Source: Novosphingobium sp. SCN 66-18
GTDB lineage: Bacteria > Pseudomonadota > Alphaproteobacteria > Sphingomonadales > Sphingomonadaceae
DNA: 64,000 nt
Assembly (NCBI GenBank): GCA_001725355.1
Contig: MEGD01000017.1
Location: 4,666 to 68,665 of the forward strand
Direction: 5' to 3'
The position numbers and the translations under genes are program-made. This document shows positions 56,558 through 64,000 of the stretch, piece by piece. Numbering within the stretch: the stretch's first letter is position 1; each line of letters starts with the position of its first letter. The notes below the pieces were generated by a model. It saw only the letters and a program-made list of their open reading frames with translations. It had not been told where the DNA came from and made no database searches.

Positions 56558-56639
56558 GGTTCCTTCCCATTTCCCGCCCATGGACCGCAGGGCCTCGGTG
56601 CGCCCGATCGAACACCACGTTTCGATCGAGGAGCAAGCA

Positions 56640-56819
56640 ATGTCCGACCTTACCTTCCGCCTGATGGAGCGCCACCAGCAGATCGACGAGGCGCTGCGCG
56701 CCGAACGCCAGCGGCGCTGGCCCGATCCAATGGCGATCCTCCGCCTGACGCGCGCAAAGCTTGCGCTGCGCCAGCGCCTGGCGCGCCTGATGCGCCGCCG
56801 CGTGGCGCTGCACGGCTAA
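56640..56819 (+). CDS. DUF465 (YdcH-like) small protein
   Basis: A 59-residue basic helical protein. SDLTFRLMERHQQIDEALRAE followed by RRWPDP and LTRAKLALRQRLARL is the DUF465 pattern, with the short first helix and the Lys/Arg-rich second helix. GAGGAGCAAGC precedes ATG 56640. It sits 14 bp before terC on the same strand, so it is probably cotranscribed; function is unknown. Confidence 0.75.
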   Translation: MSDLTFRLMERHQQIDEALRAERQRRWPDPMAILRLTRAKLALRQRLARLMRRRVALHG

Positions 56820-56833
56820 GGCGGAGAGCGACC

Positions 56834-57826
56834 ATGGAATTCCTGTTCACGGACTGGCTGGGCACCCCGGCCTGGTTCTGGCTGGCCTTCGCCGGTCTCG
56901 TCATCGTCCTTACCGCCTTCGACCTTGGCGTCCTGCACAAGGACGACCGGGCGATGGGCATCGGCGAATCGCTGCGGCTGACCGCCTTCTACGTCACCAT
57001 CGCGATGTTCTTCGGCGCCTGGGTCTGGGCCGCGAAGGGCGCCGATTTCGGCATGGCCTGGTACACCGGGTTCTTCATCGAAAAGGCGCTGTCGATCGAC
57101 AACGTCTTCGTCATCGGCCTGATCTTCGGCACGTTCGCGATCCCTGCGAAGTACCAGTACCGCGCGCTGCTGTGGGGCATCATCGGCGTGATAGTGCTGC
57201 GCGGCGCGATGATCGCGGCGGGGGCGGCGCTGGTGTCCGAAGCCTACTGGGTGCTCTATCTCTTCGCCGCGTTCCTGATCTTCACCGGCGTGAAGATGCT
57301 GCTGGGCGGCGATCACGAGCCCGACGTGGCCGGCAATCCAGCGGTGCGCTGGATCGGCCGCCACATGCGCGTGACGCCCGCGCTCCACGGCCAGCGCTTC
57401 TTCGTGCGCGTGCCCGATCGCCGCACCGGCCGGCTGGTGCTGGCCGCGACGCCGCTGTTCCTGGCCCTGGTGGTCATCAACGTTGCCGACCTGGTCTTCG
57501 CGGTGGACAGCGTGCCGGCGATCTTCGCGATCACCACCGACCCCTTCATCGTCTATACCTCGAACATCATGGCGGTGCTGGGACTGCGCGCGCTCTACTT
57601 CGCGCTTTCGGCGATGGTCGACCGCTTCCAGTACCTCAAGGTCTCGCTGGCGGCGGTGCTGGTGTTCATCGGCGCCAAGATCTTCGTGTCCGACTTCCTG
57701 CTGGGCGGCGCGAAGTTCCCGCCGCTCGCCAGCCTGGGCGTGACCTTCGGCCTGATCGCGGCCGGCGTGCTCTATTCGTTGTGGAAGACGCGCAGCGCCC
57801 CACCTGCGCTCAATGCTGCCGAATGA
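56834..57826 (+). CDS. TerC family integral membrane protein
   Basis: Multi-pass protein of the TerC/Alx group; relatives export manganese or take part in metal loading of exported proteins. In 330 residues there are about nine hydrophobic segments; FDLGVLHKDDRAMG, GFFIEKALSIDNVFVIGLIF with the conserved acidic pair near 86, and NVADLVFAVDSVPAIFAIT with the second pair near 222 are the family core. ATG 56834 has GGAGAG upstream. The 3' end overlaps recQ by 17 bp in a convergent arrangement. Confidence 0.92.
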   Translation: MEFLFTDWLGTPAWFWLAFAGLVIVLTAFDLGVLHKDDRAMGIGESLRLTAFYVTIAMFFGAWVWAAKGADFGMAWYTGFFIEKALSIDNVFVIGLIFGTFAIPAKYQYRALLWGIIGVIVLRGAMIAAGAALVSEAYWVLYLFAAFLIFTGVKMLLGGDHEPDVAGNPAVRWIGRHMRVTPALHGQRFFVRVPDRRTGRLVLAATPLFLALVVINVADLVFAVDSVPAIFAITTDPFIVYTSNIMAVLGLRALYFALSAMVDRFQYLKVSLAAVLVFIGAKIFVSDFLLGGAKFPPLASLGVTFGLIAAGVLYSLWKTRSAPPALNAAE

Positions 57827-59708
57827 CCTCGAGGAACTGCTCGCCATAGGCATCGAGCTTGCGCGCGCCCACCCCGCCGATCCCGCCCAGTTCGGCGCGG
57901 CTGGCGGGGCGGGTCGCCGCCATCTCGCGCAGCACCGAATCGTGAAAGATGACATAGGGCGGCACGCCCTGTTCCTGCGCCAGATCGCGGCGCAGCGCGC
58001 GCAGCGCGTCGAACAGCGGATCGCCCACCGGGTTGAGCGCGGCGCCGGCCGCACCCTTGCGTCGCCGGCCGCCACCTTCCTGGCGCGGCGGCAGGATCAG
58101 GTCGACGCGCGCATCGCCCTTCAGGATTTCCCGCGCGTCGCCGCCCAGCGCCAGCCCGCCATGCTCGGTGGCGACAAGGCTGCCCCGCGCCTGCAAGGCC
58201 CGCGACAGCACGCGCAGCAGCGGCGCATCCTCCGCCGGCACGATGCCGAAGACCGATAGCTGATCGTGCCCGCGCGCGGTCACGCGTTCGTCGGCGCGGC
58301 CGGTCAGCACTTTCTCGATATGGCCGAAGCCGAAGCTCTGCCCGGTGCGATAGACGGCGGACAGGAACTTGCGCGCCAGTTCGGTGGCATCGGTCTGCGC
58401 CGGCGGTGACAGGCAGTTGTCGCAATTGCCGCAGGTCGGCGGCGGGTCCTCGCCGAAGTGGCGCAGCAGCACCGCGCGGCGGCAACCGCCGGCCTCGACC
58501 AGCCCGGCCATGGCATCGAGCCGCTGGCGTTCGCTGGCGCGGCGGTGTTCCTCGACCTCGCCGATCCGCTGGCGCGCGCGCAGGAAATCGTCCGCCCCCC
58601 ACAGCAGCAGCGCCACCGACGGATCGCCGTCGCGCCCGGCGCGCCCGGTCTCCTGGTAATAGCCCTCGATCGACTTGGGCAGCGCGGCGTGGGCGACGAA
58701 GCGCACGTCCGGCTTGTCGATTCCCATGCCGAAGGCGACCGTCGCCACCATCACCATGTCCTCGCTGGCGACGAAAGCGGCCTGGTTGGCGGCGCGCACC
58801 TCGGGCGGCAGGCCGGCGTGATAGGGCAGCACCGGCCGCCCCTGCCCGGAAAGCTGCTCCGCCAGCCGCTCCACCCCGGCGCGGGTGGGCGCATAGACGA
58901 TGCCCGGCCCCGGCTGCTCCGCCATCAAGCGGGTCAGCTGGCGCAGCGGATTGTCGCGCGGGGTGATCGTGTAGCGGATGTTCGGCCGGTCGAACCCCGC
59001 CACGATCAGCCCGTCCTCGGCGATGCCGAGCTGTTCGAGGATGTCCGCGCGCGTGTGCCGGTCGGCCGTGGCGGTCAGCGCCAGGCGCGGCACCGCCGGG
59101 AACATGTCCATCATCGGCCGCAGCAGGCGATAGTCGGGGCGGAAATCGTGCCCCCATTCGGATACGCAATGCGCTTCGTCGATCGCGAACAGCGCCACGC
59201 GCCCCTGGGTCAGCAGTTCGCGGAAATGCGGCTGGCTGGCGCGTTCGGGCGCGACATACAGCAGATCGAGATCGCCCGAAAGGAAGCGGTCGATGGTCTG
59301 CCCCCGGTCGGTGTCCACGCTGGTCAACGCCGCCGCGCGGATGCCGTTGGCGGTGGCCGATCGCAACTGGTCGTGCATCAGCGCGATCAGCGGCGAAACG
59401 ACCACGCAGGTTCCCGCCATCATCACCGCGGGCAACTGGTAGGTCAGCGACTTGCCCGCACCGGTGGGCATCACCGCCAGCGTCGATTGCCCCGCCAGCA
59501 CGCGCGCCACCACCTGTTCCTGCACGCCCCGGAACGCGGGAAACCCGAACACCGCGTGCAGCGCCTCGACCGGGTCGGTCCAGGCCGGGGCTGGCGAAGC
59601 TGACGCAGTGGAAACGGTCCCCGTAAAGAACAGGCCGGGGTCCGTGAAATCCCGTTCGTCCTCTTCAGCGTAGAAGGAATAGGTATGGGGTTCGTCAGGC
59701 AAGGTCAC
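57810..59708 (-). CDS. recQ: ATP-dependent DNA helicase RecQ
   Basis: 3'-5' helicase for replication restart and recombination control. The 632 residues have a helicase core with MPTGAGKSLTYQLPA (motif I), IDEAHCVSEWGHDFRPDY (motif II and aromatic loop), LALTATAD and QETGRAGRDG (motif VI), a zinc-binding RQC region with CGNCDNC, and a C-terminal HRDC part ([23 protein letters not shown]). Residues 1-45 are an extra N-terminal piece of unknown role. It is the last gene of the gyrB-unknown-recQ run on this strand, with 87 bp before it. Confidence 0.95.
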   Translation of the reverse strand: MTLPDEPHTYSFYAEEDERDFTDPGLFFTGTVSTASASPAPAWTDPVEALHAVFGFPAFRGVQEQVVARVLAGQSTLAVMPTGAGKSLTYQLPAVMMAGTCVVVSPLIALMHDQLRSATANGIRAAALTSVDTDRGQTIDRFLSGDLDLLYVAPERASQPHFRELLTQGRVALFAIDEAHCVSEWGHDFRPDYRLLRPMMDMFPAVPRLALTATADRHTRADILEQLGIAEDGLIVAGFDRPNIRYTITPRDNPLRQLTRLMAEQPGPGIVYAPTRAGVERLAEQLSGQGRPVLPYHAGLPPEVRAANQAAFVASEDMVMVATVAFGMGIDKPDVRFVAHAALPKSIEGYYQETGRAGRDGDPSVALLLWGADDFLRARQRIGEVEEHRRASERQRLDAMAGLVEAGGCRRAVLLRHFGEDPPPTCGNCDNCLSPPAQTDATELARKFLSAVYRTGQSFGFGHIEKVLTGRADERVTARGHDQLSVFGIVPAEDAPLLRVLSRALQARGSLVATEHGGLALGGDAREILKGDARVDLILPPRQEGGGRRRKGAAGAALNPVGDPLFDALRALRRDLAQEQGVPPYVIFHDSVLREMAATRPASRAELGGIGGVGARKLDAYGEQFLEVIRQH

Positions 59709-59795
59709 GCCCGCCGCTATGGCAGAGGAAGGGGCCGCAGGGAACCTGCGCGCGGCCGCCTGCCACGGGAAAAAGACGGCGCGACCACCGGTGCG

Positions 59796-60041
59796 TTACT
59801 GTTCCGCCGCCAGCCAGTCCGCCAGTTGCGCGATCTCTTCCGGATCGAGAATCCACGTTCGCGTGGCGCGGCCTTCGCGGTGCACCGGCACGGTCAGCAG
59901 CACGCGCGCCTGCGTGCGGGCGTGGGGCTTGTAAAGCGTGTAGTGCATCGCGCAGTCGCGGATCGTGCCGATAATCGGCGCGCGCCCTTCCAGGTCGATC
60001 ATCGTGGCCGCCTGGTCCCACGGAATGCTGGCCGTCAGCAT
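59796..60041 (-). CDS. Conserved small protein between gyrB and recQ, unknown
   Basis: An 81-residue protein with no recognised family. It contains IDLEGRAPIIGTIRDCAMHYTL and ends RTWILDPEEIAQLADWLAAEQ; the fold looks mixed alpha/beta. ATG 60041 lies four bases after the gyrB stop, so its translation is likely coupled to gyrase expression. The position is suggestive but no function can be assigned. Confidence 0.65.
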   Translation of the reverse strand: MLTASIPWDQAATMIDLEGRAPIIGTIRDCAMHYTLYKPHARTQARVLLTVPVHREGRATRTWILDPEEIAQLADWLAAEQ

Positions 60042-60045
60042 CGGA

Positions 60046-64000
<3,955 letters not shown>

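Noticed and set aside
56353-56639. Mn-sensing yybP-ykoY riboswitch before terC
   Set aside because: Hairpins are present, but the conserved loop sequences of that family could not be matched by eye.

Overview
The window looks like chromosome from a Novosphingobium-type sphingomonad (Alphaproteobacteria, Sphingomonadales). The case rests on strongly GC-rich coding sequence with heavy third-position bias, the neighbourhood DUF3576 gene - leuS - lptE - holA, sphingomonad-style exosortase-A-associated glycan genes, PHA storage genes and a Kdo-capsule gene set. The genus is an inference. I saw no rRNA, tRNA, transposase, phage or CRISPR array.

Layout. (1) 1-7.5 kb: a surface-polysaccharide segment of visibly lower GC, with a truncated GT4 glycosyltransferase, UDP-glucuronate decarboxylase, a GT2, an FkbM-like methyltransferase, a zinc-ribbon methyltransferase and an OPX/Wza-type export lipoprotein. 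(2) 7.6-11.1 kb: an accessory catabolic block (NTF2-like protein, acyl-CoA ligase, cytochrome P450) behind a palindromic operator. (3) 11.2-19.8 kb: housekeeping genes murA, a DUF1905/ribbon-helix-helix pair, phaB with a PhaR-like site, an outer-membrane-like protein, a DUF3576 lipoprotein, leuS, lptE and holA. (4) 19.9-30.8 kb: a kps-type Kdo capsule locus with kdsA, kpsF/kdsD, kdsB/kpsU, a phosphatase, a one-module KpsC, a GT4, a fatty-acid hydroxylase, an SDR, an LtaS/MdoB-like phosphoglycerol transferase and kpsS. (5) 30.8-33.5 kb: lptA, lptC, rnd and ung. (6) 33.6-40.6 kb: a cystatin-like secreted protein, then gltD and gltB, with a large hairpin in the gltB leader.

(7) 40.7-46.2 kb: a membrane-anchored acidic protein, then two exosortase-A-associated genes (glycosyltransferase and O-ligase) with an OafA-type acyltransferase. 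(8) 46.2-56 kb: a MaoC hydratase, PHA depolymerase with TGC-rich palindromes, an MsbA-type ABC exporter, uppP, a YeaQ-family protein, ppk2, rpmG, lolA, a probable three-hairpin sRNA, xthA and ribA. (9) 55.5-64 kb: a REP-like palindrome, small membrane proteins, DUF465-terC behind leader hairpins, a gyrB-unknown-recQ run on the minus strand, and a truncated M20 peptidase.

Together the genes describe an envelope-building chromosome region. Kdo appears to be made for a capsule linker. Lpt components probably move the outer-leaflet glycolipid, which in sphingomonads is a glycosphingolipid rather than LPS. UppP, MurA and LolA serve wall and lipoprotein traffic. PHA (phaB, phaZ, MaoC) and polyphosphate (ppk2) genes provide storage metabolism. 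The most notable non-coding signals are an inverted repeat enclosing nine Gs at 3.6 kb, PhaR-like sites before phaB and phaZ, the gltB leader hairpin and the sRNA candidate before xthA.
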